Assembly: GCA_017465545.1 (NCBI GenBank)
Contig: JAFTVY010000051.1
Coordinates: 35,813-99,812 of the forward strand
DNA length: 64,000 bases
DNA from: Ruminiclostridium sp.
GTDB lineage: Bacteria; Bacillota; Clostridia; Oscillospirales; Ruminococcaceae
Direction of reading: 5' to 3'
Position numbers and translations under genes: made by a program. Shown piece by piece: positions 43,480 through 52,683 of this stretch (its first letter is position 1; every line of letters starts with the position of its first letter). Below the pieces are notes generated by a model, which searched no databases, was not told the origin of the DNA, and saw only the letters and a list, made by a program, of their open reading frames with translations.

Positions 43480-46086
43480 TTGTCAGAAAAAAAGGAAGAA
43501 AAGCTGACTCCTATGATGCAGCAGTACGTTGATATAAAAAAGAATTACAAGGATTACATCCTCTTTTACCGTCTCGGAGACTTTTACGAGATGTTTTATG
43601 AGGATGCTCTTGTAGCGTCGAAGGAGCTGGAGCTTACTCTTACGGCAAGGGCGGGTACTCCCATGTGCGGCGTACCTCATCATTCCTGCGAGGGTTATAT
43701 CAAAAAGCTTATAGATAAAGGCTTCAAGGTGGCTATCTGCGAGCAGACCACCGATCCTGCCTTATCAAAGGGACTTGTCGAAAGAGACATTGTACGTCTT
43801 GTCAGCGCCGGTACGGTTATAGAAGCCTCTATGCTTGAAGAAGGCGTAAACAATTATATTTCCTGCATCTATGCGGGTAAAACGGGCTACGGGCTTGTCT
43901 TTGCGGATATTTCAACGGGTGAGGTACACGCCTTTGAAATAGAAAAGGGCAAAAAGGCAAGCGACGATATAATAAGCGAATTTTCAAGATATACCCCCGT
44001 TGAGCTTTTGTTCAACGAGGAATTCCTGGAGCTTGAGCAGGTACACAGATTCATAAGAGCAAGATTCAAAAAATGCTCTGCGGAGCTTTTATCCGCCGAT
44101 GATTTTTCTACCGACCGCTCAGAAGAAATCACCGCCCACTTCGGCGGCACCTGTGCCGACGATATAGGGCTTACAGCAAAGGAAAACGCCTTTGGCGCCT
44201 TATGCGCCTTACTGCGTTATCTGCGCCGTGCACAGCGAAGCGGTGCAAAGCGATTTGTAAAGCTCACAGTCCATTCAGGTAATGAATATATGGAGCTTGG
44301 ACTGACTGCAAGAAGAAATTTAGAGCTTACCGAAACTATGCGTAACGGTGAAAAGAAGGGCTCTCTTTTATGGGTGCTGGACAGAACCTCTACCTCTATG
44401 GGCAGAAGAAAACTGCGCCAGACGGTAGAACAGCCACTTACCGATACTGCAAAGATAATCCGCAGACACGATGCGGTAGAAGCGCTTATAAATAATTCAT
44501 CAGCGCTTTATGATATAAAATCAGACCTTGACAGAATATACGACCTTGAAAGACTTATGACAAGGATAGTATATAAATCTGCAAACCCCAAGGACGTATA
44601 TGCCCTTGGTATGACCTGTGCGGCTCTGCCACAGCTGAAGGCTGATTTAGAGCAGATAAGCACACAGCTTACAAACAGTCTTAATAAGAAAATAAGTCCC
44701 CTTCAGGATATAGCGGATTTAGTCCTCCGTGCGATAGCGGACAATCCGCCTGCCCTTACAAAGGATGGCGGCTATATTGCTGACGGGTTTAACGAGGAGC
44801 TTGACAGACTCCGTAATATAACCGGTGGCGGTAAAGAGCTGCTTGCCGATATTGAACAACGTGAAAAGGAGCTTACCGGTATAAAGAATCTCCGTGTGGG
44901 CTATAACAGAGTTTTCGGATATTATATCGAGGTTTCAAAGGGAAACGTATCCCTTGTACCTGACAGATACGTAAGACGTCAGACTCTCACCAACGGCGAA
45001 CGCTACATAACCGACGAGCTTAAAAAGATAGAAACCGAGATACTCGGAGCAAACGATAAGATATTAGCCTTAGAAGCGGAAATTTTCGCAGAGATAAGGG
45101 AATTTATAACCGCACGCCTTGACGAGGTACAGCAGACGGCAGAAGCGGTAGCGGCACTTGACGTGCTTTGCAGCTTTGCCGACACCTCGATTGAAAATAA
45201 CTACACAAGGCCTTTTATGGCGCAGGACAGCATTATTGATATAAAGGACGGCAGACATCCCGTAGTTGAAAAGATGGTCAATGACGTTCTGTTTACACCG
45301 AATGACGTTTATCTCGATTTAAAGCAGAACAGACTGATGATAATAACAGGCCCCAATATGTCGGGTAAATCTACCTTTATGCGTCAGGTAGCGGTAATCG
45401 TGCTTATGGCACAGATAGGTTGCTTTGTCCCCGCCTCCTATGCAAAGTTAGGCGTTGTGGATAAGATATTCACAAGAGTAGGCGCAAGCGATGACCTCAG
45501 CGCAGGACAGTCCACCTTTATGGTAGAGATGACAGAGGTTGCGGAGATACTTAAGGACGCCACCGCAAAGAGCCTTGTTATCCTTGACGAGATAGGAAGA
45601 GGTACCTCCACCTTTGACGGTATCTCTATAGCAAAGGCGGTAGCAGAGTATATAAATTCAAAAGCCATCGGCTGTAAGACTCTTTTTGCAACCCACTATC
45701 ACGAGCTTATCTCCCTTGAAAACGAGCAGAGCGGAGTCCGTAACTTCAGCGTTAAGGTAAAGCGTAACGGTGATGATATAAAGTTCCTTCATAAGATAGT
45801 CGAGGGCGGCACGGACGAAAGCTATGGCATTCAGGTAGCAAAGCTTGCAGGACTGCCCCAGAAGGTGATAGACAGAGCCAAGGAGCTGCTGGTGGGTATG
45901 GAAAGAGCTCCCAGGATCCAGCGTGAAATGGAGCTTCGTGCCAGGGAAGAGGAAGAAACCCAGATAGATTTTGAAGCTATCGGCAGACAGAACGTAATAA
46001 ACGAGATAAAGGCTCTTGATCTTGACGATATGACTCCGAGAGAGGCATATGCAAAGCTGGAAGAATTAAAGGATATGTTAGGTTAA
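43480..46086 (+). CDS. mutS: DNA mismatch repair protein MutS
   Basis: MutS recognises base mismatches as a dimer and starts repair. About 868 residues: mismatch-binding N-domain with FYRLGDFYEMF (the Phe-x-Glu motif), Walker A GPNMSGKST from residue 624, DEIGRGTSTFDG and the C-terminal helix-turn-helix region. I prefer the TTG at 43480: AAAGGA at 43465-43470 is 9 bases before it but directly abuts the ATG at 43471. mutL follows 12 bp later. Confidence 0.96.
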   Translation: MSEKKEEKLTPMMQQYVDIKKNYKDYILFYRLGDFYEMFYEDALVASKELELTLTARAGTPMCGVPHHSCEGYIKKLIDKGFKVAICEQTTDPALSKGLVERDIVRLVSAGTVIEASMLEEGVNNYISCIYAGKTGYGLVFADISTGEVHAFEIEKGKKASDDIISEFSRYTPVELLFNEEFLELEQVHRFIRARFKKCSAELLSADDFSTDRSEEITAHFGGTCADDIGLTAKENAFGALCALLRYLRRAQRSGAKRFVKLTVHSGNEYMELGLTARRNLELTETMRNGEKKGSLLWVLDRTSTSMGRRKLRQTVEQPLTDTAKIIRRHDAVEALINNSSALYDIKSDLDRIYDLERLMTRIVYKSANPKDVYALGMTCAALPQLKADLEQISTQLTNSLNKKISPLQDIADLVLRAIADNPPALTKDGGYIADGFNEELDRLRNITGGGKELLADIEQREKELTGIKNLRVGYNRVFGYYIEVSKGNVSLVPDRYVRRQTLTNGERYITDELKKIETEILGANDKILALEAEIFAEIREFITARLDEVQQTAEAVAALDVLCSFADTSIENNYTRPFMAQDSIIDIKDGRHPVVEKMVNDVLFTPNDVYLDLKQNRLMIITGPNMSGKSTFMRQVAVIVLMAQIGCFVPASYAKLGVVDKIFTRVGASDDLSAGQSTFMVEMTEVAEILKDATAKSLVILDEIGRGTSTFDGISIAKAVAEYINSKAIGCKTLFATHYHELISLENEQSGVRNFSVKVKRNGDDIKFLHKIVEGGTDESYGIQVAKLAGLPQKVIDRAKELLVGMERAPRIQREMELRAREEEETQIDFEAIGRQNVINEIKALDLDDMTPREAYAKLEELKDMLG

Positions 46087-46098
46087 AAAGGAAAACCA

Positions 46099-48141
46099 AT
46101 GCCGACAATAGAATTACTTGATAAGAGCGTAGCGGAGCTTATAGCGGCGGGCGAGGTCATCGAAAGACCTTCCTCCGTTATAAAGGAGCTTATCGAAAAC
46201 TCCGTTGACGCAGGTGCAAAGCACATCACAATTGAAATAAAAAGTGGTGGTATCAGCTATATGCGTATCACCGACGACGGTTGCGGTATAGCATTTCCTG
46301 AAATACCGACAGCCTTCCTTCGTCATGCCACAAGCAAGATAAAAAAGGCGCAGGACCTCGACTGCATCGGTACTATGGGCTTCCGTGGCGAGGCGCTTGC
46401 TTCGGTTGCCGCTGTGGCAAAGGTCGAAATGATGACCAGAAGAGAATGTGACGAGCTTGGCGGCAGATATAGAATTGAGGGTGGCGAGCAGGTAGAATAC
46501 GAATCCTGCGGCTGTCCTATCGGCACAACGATAATTATAAGAGAGCTGTTTTATAACACTCCCGCAAGACTGAAATTTTTAAAGAAGGACGTATCCGAGG
46601 GCAACTTCATTGCATCGGTAGTGGATAAATTAGCGCTTGCACATCCCGAAATCAGCTTCCGCTTTATAAGAGACAATAAAAGCGTAAGGCTGACCTCCGG
46701 TGACGGTTCGCTTATGGGTGCTGTAAAGGCGGTATTCGGCAGACAGCTTGCAGAGAGCTTTGTACCTGTGGATTTTTCCATAAACGACGTGGAGGTAAGC
46801 GGCTTTGTGTCCTCTCCGCTTTTCTGCAGAGCAAGTCGCAGTATGCAGACCTTCTTTGTAAACAACAGATACGTAAAAAGCACCACCTGTATGGCGGCAC
46901 TTGAAGAAGGCTACAGAAACAGTATAATGGTGGGAAAATTCCCTGCCTGCGTTCTTTTTATAAAGATAAGACCTGAAACGGTGGACGTAAACGTACACCC
47001 AGCCAAGACGGAAATCCGTTTTGCTTATGAAAAGCCGGTTTTTGACGCCGTCTACCTTGCTACAAAAAATGCACTTTTAAACTGTGCCAACGATAAAAAG
47101 CAGATTGATATAAAGCCTTCAGAGCCGATAAAGCCGAAGTATGAAAGCAGAGCGGATTATTTCGCTAAAAATCCTGCGGTAAAGCCTGCAGTCCAGCAGA
47201 CCTTGTCAGAAAGTACAGTCGCTGAAAAGAAGGAAGAGACAAGAGTCGAAACTGTAATTCCGAAGTCTGTTGCAAGGGTGGAGGAGGTCAGTGCCTCGGT
47301 GGTATATCCTACCGAAATAAGGCTCAATCCCGCCTTCCACAGCACAAGGGGAGAATATGAGGTGTGCAGTCCCGGAAAGGAAGAAGCCACCGTTCATATT
47401 TTCACTGAGGAAAAGAAAAATGACGTAAAACCTATCGAAAAGCCTGCGCAGGAGGAATCGGAAAAACCGCAGATTACAGAAAGAACCGAAGGCTTTAAAT
47501 ATATAAATATGCCTTCTGTAAAGCCTGCACCGATAACAGAAGCCAGAACCGTAATTAAAACCGAAGAGCCTGAGCCTGAAAAGGATATAAGGGTGATAGG
47601 TGAATTTTCGGCAACCTATATAATATGCGAGGCAGAAAATCAGCTTATCCTGATTGATAAGCACGCCGCCCACGAAAGAATACGCTTTGAAAAGCTGAAG
47701 GAGGATTTTTCCGACAGCTCACAGCTACTTATAGACAAGACCGAGCTCAGACTTTCTGCAGAGGAGTACAACGCCCTGCAGGAATATTACGGCTTTGTGG
47801 AGCAGACGGGTTTAGAGCTTATCTTTGGCGATGATATGACCATATCTGTTACCGCAATGCCGACTATAGTCAGATGCACTCCCCAGGAGCTTGTTACTAT
47901 GGTAGCCCAGAGGCTTATGCAGGGTAACACCGAGCAAAGCGGTGCGATGTATGACGATATACTCCACTCTATGGCGTGCAAGTCGGCTATAAAGGCAAAT
48001 GACCATACCGAGTCAGCTCAGCTTGACGCCCTTGCAAGAAGGGTATATAACGATGAGAAGATCAGGTTCTGTCCTCACGGCAGACCGGTTATGATAGCAT
48101 TATCGAAATCGAAATTAGAGCATTTCTTCGGAAGAAGTTAA
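46099..48141 (+). CDS. mutL: DNA mismatch repair protein MutL
   Basis: MutL couples MutS to strand removal. The 680-residue protein has the GHKL ATPase motifs (ELIENSVDAGA, DDGCGI, GFRGEAL) in the N-terminal 330 residues and a variable linker. Its C-domain carries DKHAAHERIRFE, the endonuclease metal motif (DQHA form, with K for Q), and CPHGRP. Such endonuclease MutL proteins occur in bacteria without MutH. It starts 12 bp after mutS. Confidence 0.96.
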   Translation: MPTIELLDKSVAELIAAGEVIERPSSVIKELIENSVDAGAKHITIEIKSGGISYMRITDDGCGIAFPEIPTAFLRHATSKIKKAQDLDCIGTMGFRGEALASVAAVAKVEMMTRRECDELGGRYRIEGGEQVEYESCGCPIGTTIIIRELFYNTPARLKFLKKDVSEGNFIASVVDKLALAHPEISFRFIRDNKSVRLTSGDGSLMGAVKAVFGRQLAESFVPVDFSINDVEVSGFVSSPLFCRASRSMQTFFVNNRYVKSTTCMAALEEGYRNSIMVGKFPACVLFIKIRPETVDVNVHPAKTEIRFAYEKPVFDAVYLATKNALLNCANDKKQIDIKPSEPIKPKYESRADYFAKNPAVKPAVQQTLSESTVAEKKEETRVETVIPKSVARVEEVSASVVYPTEIRLNPAFHSTRGEYEVCSPGKEEATVHIFTEEKKNDVKPIEKPAQEESEKPQITERTEGFKYINMPSVKPAPITEARTVIKTEEPEPEKDIRVIGEFSATYIICEAENQLILIDKHAAHERIRFEKLKEDFSDSSQLLIDKTELRLSAEEYNALQEYYGFVEQTGLELIFGDDMTISVTAMPTIVRCTPQELVTMVAQRLMQGNTEQSGAMYDDILHSMACKSAIKANDHTESAQLDALARRVYNDEKIRFCPHGRPVMIALSKSKLEHFFGRS

Positions 48142-48163
48142 GATTTTAAGAAAGGGGGATTAT

Positions 48164-49105
48164 ATGGAAAAGCAGTTTGTGGTTGTTATCTGCGGGCCTA
48201 CAGCCAGCGGCAAGACGTCGCTTTCCGTGGAGCTTGCAAAGGAGCTTGACGCTGAGATAATTTCAGCCGATTCCATGCAGATATATAAGGGTATGGATAT
48301 AGCTACTGCAAAGCCGACTGTAGAAGAGCGTCAGGGTATACCCCACCATCTTATGGATTTTCTCGATCCCTCAGAAGGCTTTTCCGTTGCCGACTACGTA
48401 AGGCTTGCCAGAGAAAAAATATCGGATATAGTCTCCCGTGGAAAGCTTCCTGTGATAGTAGGCGGTACGGGACTTTATATAAGCTCGCTTATAAATAATA
48501 TCCAGTTTGAGGAAAGCGAATGTGACTATGCCTACAGAGAAGAACTGAGACAGCTTGCCGAAGAAAATGGAAACGGACGTCTTCTTGATATGCTGAGAGA
48601 GATCGATCCCGAGACTGCCGCTACTCTTCACGAAAACAATCAGTCCCGTGTCATAAGGGCGCTGGAGGTTTACAGGACTACGGGTAAGACTATGTCACAG
48701 TTGCAGAAGGAAAGCCGCACGATACCTTCTCCCTACGAGCCTTGTATGATTGCTCTTGACTATGACCGCAGTCAGCTTTATGACAGAATAAACAGCCGTG
48801 TTGATATAATGCTCCGTGACGGACTTATAGAGGAGGCACGGGAATTTTACGAGGCAGAGGATTATCCCACGGCGGCGCAGGCTATAGGCTATAAGGAGCT
48901 TCTCCCTTATCTTAAAGGGGAGCAGACGCTTGAAACTTGTGTGGAAAAGCTGAAGCAGGAAACCAGAAAATATGCAAAAAGACAGCTTACCTGGTTCAGA
49001 AGAGATGAAAGAATCCATTGGATAAAGGTGACAAAGGACACGGATTCAAGGGAAATTTTAGAAAATGCAAAAAAATATATAAAAATGTATGGAAATTTCT
49101 GTTGA
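48164..49105 (+). CDS. miaA: tRNA dimethylallyltransferase MiaA
   Basis: MiaA adds the isopentenyl group to A37 of tRNAs reading U-starting codons; MiaB acts next. The 313-residue protein has the P-loop GPTASGKT (11-18), SADSMQIYKG, GGTGLY and the C-terminal RKYAKRQLTWFRR. AAGGGGG precedes the start. The hfq promoter overlaps its 3' end. Confidence 0.96.
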   Translation: MEKQFVVVICGPTASGKTSLSVELAKELDAEIISADSMQIYKGMDIATAKPTVEERQGIPHHLMDFLDPSEGFSVADYVRLAREKISDIVSRGKLPVIVGGTGLYISSLINNIQFEESECDYAYREELRQLAEENGNGRLLDMLREIDPETAATLHENNQSRVIRALEVYRTTGKTMSQLQKESRTIPSPYEPCMIALDYDRSQLYDRINSRVDIMLRDGLIEEAREFYEAEDYPTAAQAIGYKELLPYLKGEQTLETCVEKLKQETRKYAKRQLTWFRRDERIHWIKVTKDTDSREILENAKKYIKMYGNFC

Positions 49106-49118
49106 AATGTGTTACAAT
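49090..49118 (+). promoter_or_regulatory. hfq promoter
   Basis: TGGAAA (49090-49095), 17-bp spacer, TACAAT (49113-49118) with TGn. It would give a leader of about 110 nt with small hairpins (ACGG/CCGT at 49131-49143; GGGG/CCCC at 49202-49218), long enough for Hfq or small-RNA control. Confidence 0.65.
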
Positions 49119-49235
49119 ATATAAATAGGCACGGTGCGCTCCGTCAAAGAACGAAAAGAGAAAAATCACCGTAGCTTAAATATAATTATTATTTTATTTA
49201 CGGGGAGACTATTACCCCAGAAGGAAGGAACAAAT

Positions 49236-49481
49236 ATGGCAAAGGAACTTAATTTACAGGACGTATTTTTAAATCAGGCAAGAAAAGAGAAGATACCTGT
49301 AACAATTTTCATCACAAACGGATTTCAGTTCAAGGGTATGGTAAGAGGCTTTGATAACTATACTGTAATACTGGATACGGACGGCAAGCAGAATCTTATC
49401 TACAAGCACGCTATATCCACTATTTCACCTATGAGAAGCATTTCAATACTTGACGCCTTTGAGAAGAACGAGGAAGCGTAA
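49236..49481 (+). CDS. hfq: RNA chaperone Hfq
   Basis: Hfq forms a hexameric ring that binds AU-rich RNA. The 81-residue protein has Sm1 ([20 protein letters not shown], about 9-28) and Sm2 ([10 protein letters not shown], the YKHA motif). The frame is open upstream to 49134, but AAGGAAGGAA lies before ATG 49236 and the product then has the normal Hfq length. It sits after miaA as in Bacillus and E. coli. Confidence 0.96.
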   Translation: MAKELNLQDVFLNQARKEKIPVTIFITNGFQFKGMVRGFDNYTVILDTDGKQNLIYKHAISTISPMRSISILDAFEKNEEA

Positions 49482-49489
49482 AAGGATAA

Positions 49490-50737
49490 ATGGATAAATC
49501 GAGAACCACGACGATACTGGCGGCAGTTATTTCGGTATTTTTAGTGCTTACCATTGTCGGACAGATGATAGTAATACCTGAAAATTCCTGCAGAACAGAA
49601 ACTGCAAGACTGTATGAGCTTCAGGATACTGTGGAATTTGATGGCGTATTTATAAGGGATGAGCATACGGTAGAGCGCACCTATAACGGGGTTTTACAGT
49701 ATGAGCATGAGGACGGCTCAAGACTTGCAATAAACAGCGTTATGGCAAGCGTATATGCCTCTTCAGCCGATATAGATACCTGTGCAAGAATAGAGAAGCT
49801 GAACAAAAGGATAGAAACTCTCCGTGACGCACAGAGCCTTGCCGGAGCAGACGGCTCCCAGGCAGAGGCGTACAATAAGCTTATAGGAGAAAAGCACACC
49901 GAGATAATAGCGGCTCTTGACGAAGGTAACTATAAAAAGGCGTCGGAGCTTAAATACGAGATGCTCAGTCTCCAGAGCAAAAGAGATATTGCCAAGGGCA
50001 GAGCTGAAAGCTACGAGAGTGTTATCAGCGGACTTGAAAGCGAAGTGAGGGAGCTTTCTGCAAGAATAAGCAGTGAGCCTCAGGCACTTATTTCAGGTGA
50101 GACCGGATATTTTGTCAGCAGTGCCGACGGATACGAGGGCGAGCTTTCGATGGACGGCGCAAGACAGGTTACACCTGAGCAGATAAAGGATATTGTGAAG
50201 GCACCGAAAAAGGACGTCTCCGGCGGCAACGTCATCGGAAAGATGATAGACGGCTACAAATGGAAGCTGGCGGCTGTGCTTGAAGACGGCAGAGCTTCAC
50301 TTCTATCCGTAGGCGACAAGGAAAACATATATTTCGGTAGCGACGGTTCTATGCTTACTGTGACAGTAGAGTATATACAGAAATATAGTGATAACGAAAC
50401 GGTAGTCATCTTTTCGGGCGATACGCTGAATGCTCAGCTTGCATCTGCAAGAACGGGAAAATTTGAGCTGGTGATAAGCAGGTACAGCGGTATAAGAATT
50501 TCCGCAGACGCTATCCGTATCAACGATAAGGGCGAAAAGGGTGTGTATATCCTTTTCGGTAACGAGGGCTACTTCAGAAGAGTCACAGAGATATACTCAG
50601 GCGAGGACTTCGTTATTGTAGAGCACAGACCTAACAATCAGGACAAATACATTGACCTTTACGACAACGTAATAGTAGAGGGCAAATTCAAGATTCACGT
50701 ATCGGAAGAGGAGAGCAGTAATGAGCAAAGCACCTGA
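49490..50737 (+). CDS. HlyD-like membrane-anchored protein of division cluster
   Basis: The 415-residue protein has an N-terminal membrane segment (about 8-28), then a beta-rich segment, a helical hairpin (about 95-190: IEKLNKRIETL to LESEVREL) and a C-terminal beta-barrel-like part. This is the layout of HlyD/biotinyl-lipoyl-type adaptor proteins. No partner ABC or MFS gene is adjacent. Instead it overlaps ylmE by 17 bp and precedes sepF, as in many Clostridia, so a role in envelope assembly at the septum is more likely than drug export. Function is inferred only. Confidence 0.72.
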   Translation: MDKSRTTTILAAVISVFLVLTIVGQMIVIPENSCRTETARLYELQDTVEFDGVFIRDEHTVERTYNGVLQYEHEDGSRLAINSVMASVYASSADIDTCARIEKLNKRIETLRDAQSLAGADGSQAEAYNKLIGEKHTEIIAALDEGNYKKASELKYEMLSLQSKRDIAKGRAESYESVISGLESEVRELSARISSEPQALISGETGYFVSSADGYEGELSMDGARQVTPEQIKDIVKAPKKDVSGGNVIGKMIDGYKWKLAAVLEDGRASLLSVGDKENIYFGSDGSMLTVTVEYIQKYSDNETVVIFSGDTLNAQLASARTGKFELVISRYSGIRISADAIRINDKGEKGVYILFGNEGYFRRVTEIYSGEDFVIVEHRPNNQDKYIDLYDNVIVEGKFKIHVSEEESSNEQST

Positions 50738-51446
50738 TATAAAGCCTGCCGCAGACACAGCTCTTCAGGATATAAAGGCAAACTACGGGTTTATAAAAGA
50801 GCAGGTAGCCGAGGCGATGGATAAGTCGGGCAGAAAGGACGAGGTACGCATAATGGCGGTTACAAAAACGGTAGCCGTTGACAGGATAAATTATGCGGAA
50901 AGCCTTGGAATAAATCTGCTTGGTGAGAACAGAGTTCAGGAATTTCTGGGAAAATACGAAAATTATTCGGAAAATTCCGAAATTCATTTCATCGGAGGCT
51001 TGCAAAATAATAAAGTTAAGTATATAATTGATAAGGTAAGTATGATCCACTCGGTAGACAGCATAAAGCTTGCCGAGGAGATAAGCCGCAGAGCCTTGTC
51101 AAAAAATCTTACAATGGATATATTGCTGGAGGTGAATATCGGAAGGGAGCTGTCAAAGGGCGGCTTTACCGATACTGAGCTTATATCTGCAATAGGTGAG
51201 ATAGCACAGCTTCAGGGTGTACGGATAAGAGGTCTTATGACGATACCGCCACCTCTTGAAGGAGAATATTACTTTCCCCGTATGCAGGAGCTTTATGAAA
51301 ACCTGAGAAACGGCGAAAAGGCACTTAGCGGTATGGATACCCTTTCTATGGGAATGTCGGGGGATTATGCCTTGGCAGTAAAATACGGTTCAAACATAGT
51401 CAGAATAGGCAGTGGATTATTCGGCTATAGAAATTATACAATTTAA
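50721..51446 (+). CDS. ylmE: YggS/YlmE-type PLP-binding protein
   Basis: A pyridoxal-phosphate homeostasis protein of the YggS (PLPBP) family. The 241-residue fold-type III barrel has the PLP lysine K49 in IMAVTKTV, then GENRVQEF, HFIGGLQNNK (usual HxIGxLQxNK) and SMGMSGDY. It overlaps the HlyD-like gene by 17 bp and is 18 bp from sepF, the typical Gram-positive location. Confidence 0.94.
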   Translation: MSKAPDIKPAADTALQDIKANYGFIKEQVAEAMDKSGRKDEVRIMAVTKTVAVDRINYAESLGINLLGENRVQEFLGKYENYSENSEIHFIGGLQNNKVKYIIDKVSMIHSVDSIKLAEEISRRALSKNLTMDILLEVNIGRELSKGGFTDTELISAIGEIAQLQGVRIRGLMTIPPPLEGEYYFPRMQELYENLRNGEKALSGMDTLSMGMSGDYALAVKYGSNIVRIGSGLFGYRNYTI

Positions 51447-51464
51447 ATTCGGAGGAATAAGAAA

Positions 51465-51896
51465 ATGATGAAGAAGATTTTTGGTCCCGGTAGAAGAAAC
51501 GAAGACGATTACGATAACTACGACGAAATGGACGTTGCAACAGCAAAGGCTGATACAGGTGCTACAGCAGGCTCAAAGGTGTTTACCTTCAATGCAAGCA
51601 CAACGCTTCACCTTGTTGTAAACAGACCTAAGAAGTACAGCGACGCCGCAGAAATCGCAGAGCTTTACAAGAATAAGACAACAGTTATCCTTATGTTCAA
51701 TAACACAAACAAGGATATTGCAAACCGCCTTATCGACTTTTTAGGCGGCGTAAGCTACATCACAGACGGCGAGCTCAAGAGAATCGGTGATACGACCTAC
51801 GTTCTCGCTCCCTACAACGTTGATATTTCCGGTGACTTCATCGAAGAGATCAACAACATTTCCGGTAGCGACGATATTTTCGATACGTTAGACTGA
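51465..51896 (+). CDS. sepF: cell division protein SepF
   Basis: SepF bundles FtsZ and anchors the ring to the membrane. The 143-residue protein has a short N-terminal amphipathic segment (MMKKIFGPG), an acidic linker and the SepF core (about 50-135) with RPKKYSDAAEI, LIDFLGG and the terminal VLAPYNVDI. GGAGGA precedes the start. ylmH begins one base after its stop. Confidence 0.94.
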   Translation: MMKKIFGPGRRNEDDYDNYDEMDVATAKADTGATAGSKVFTFNASTTLHLVVNRPKKYSDAAEIAELYKNKTTVILMFNNTNKDIANRLIDFLGGVSYITDGELKRIGDTTYVLAPYNVDISGDFIEEINNISGSDDIFDTLD

Positions 51897-51897
51897 T

Positions 51898-52659
51898 ATG
51901 ACAGGTCAGGATCAGCTTCTTTCCCGCATACAAAGTGCGGCGAGAGACGCTCTTGACAAGTCCCGCCCCTATTTCACAAGATTTCTCACAGAAGCAGAGC
52001 AGATGAAAATATCAGCGCTGAAGTTTCCGCCCGACCTTGTAACCGGCTTTTACGGTGGCGAAGGTCACGAGGATGCGGTACGCAGATGCTTTGGCATAGT
52101 CCCGTCCTTTTACGTCAGCGACGAGAGTGAGTTTTCTGCGCTTTTTCCCGTAAAGGCTATAACCTTTACCTTCCGCAAGTGTGACGGGATAACCCACAGA
52201 GAGGTACTCGGAACTCTTATGGGACTGGGAATCGAGAGGGATACCATAGGCGATATCTGTATAGGAGAGGGCAAGGCGGCGGTTTTCGTCACCGAAAAGC
52301 CTGCGGAGCTTATAATGGATTCAGTCGTTAAAATAGGCAAGGTGGGAGTAAGCTGTTGCTACGGGGTGGATTTTGAACTACCGAAACAGCAGTATGAGGA
52401 GCTTTCCTATTCGGTGGCGTCCTTAAGACTTGATAATCTTGTCAGGAATATGGCGAACTGCTCAAGAGGTACAGCCTGCGACAGGTATTTAAAGCCACAG
52501 CTTGTACAACTTAACGGTGAAATATGTGATAATCCTTCTAAGGTGATAAAGCAGGGGGATATAATCACAGTCAGGGGAAAAGGAAAATTTCTGCTGTCAG
52601 AAATAGGAGAGACGGGCAGAAAGGGCAACACACATATAAAAGTAAAGAAATATAAATAA
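51898..52659 (+). CDS. ylmH: S4-domain RNA-binding protein YlmH
   Basis: YlmH binds ribosomal RNA/tRNA and acts in ribosome-associated quality control of stalled chains in Bacillus. The 253-residue protein has the N-terminal YlmH domain (FTRFLTEAE, GFYGGEGHEDAVR) and a C-terminal S4 domain from about residue 180 (LRLDNLVRNMANCSR, VQLNGEICDNPSK). The gene order sepF-ylmH-divIVA is normal; yggT/ylmG, usually between sepF and ylmH, is missing. Confidence 0.93.
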   Translation: MTGQDQLLSRIQSAARDALDKSRPYFTRFLTEAEQMKISALKFPPDLVTGFYGGEGHEDAVRRCFGIVPSFYVSDESEFSALFPVKAITFTFRKCDGITHREVLGTLMGLGIERDTIGDICIGEGKAAVFVTEKPAELIMDSVVKIGKVGVSCCYGVDFELPKQQYEELSYSVASLRLDNLVRNMANCSRGTACDRYLKPQLVQLNGEICDNPSKVIKQGDIITVRGKGKFLLSEIGETGRKGNTHIKVKKYK

Positions 52660-52683
52660 AAGGATATACAGGAGGGTAAACCC

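Noticed and set aside
49134-49235. N-terminal extension of Hfq
   Set aside because: Not Hfq-like, lacks a ribosome-binding site, and ATG 49236 gives the normal size.
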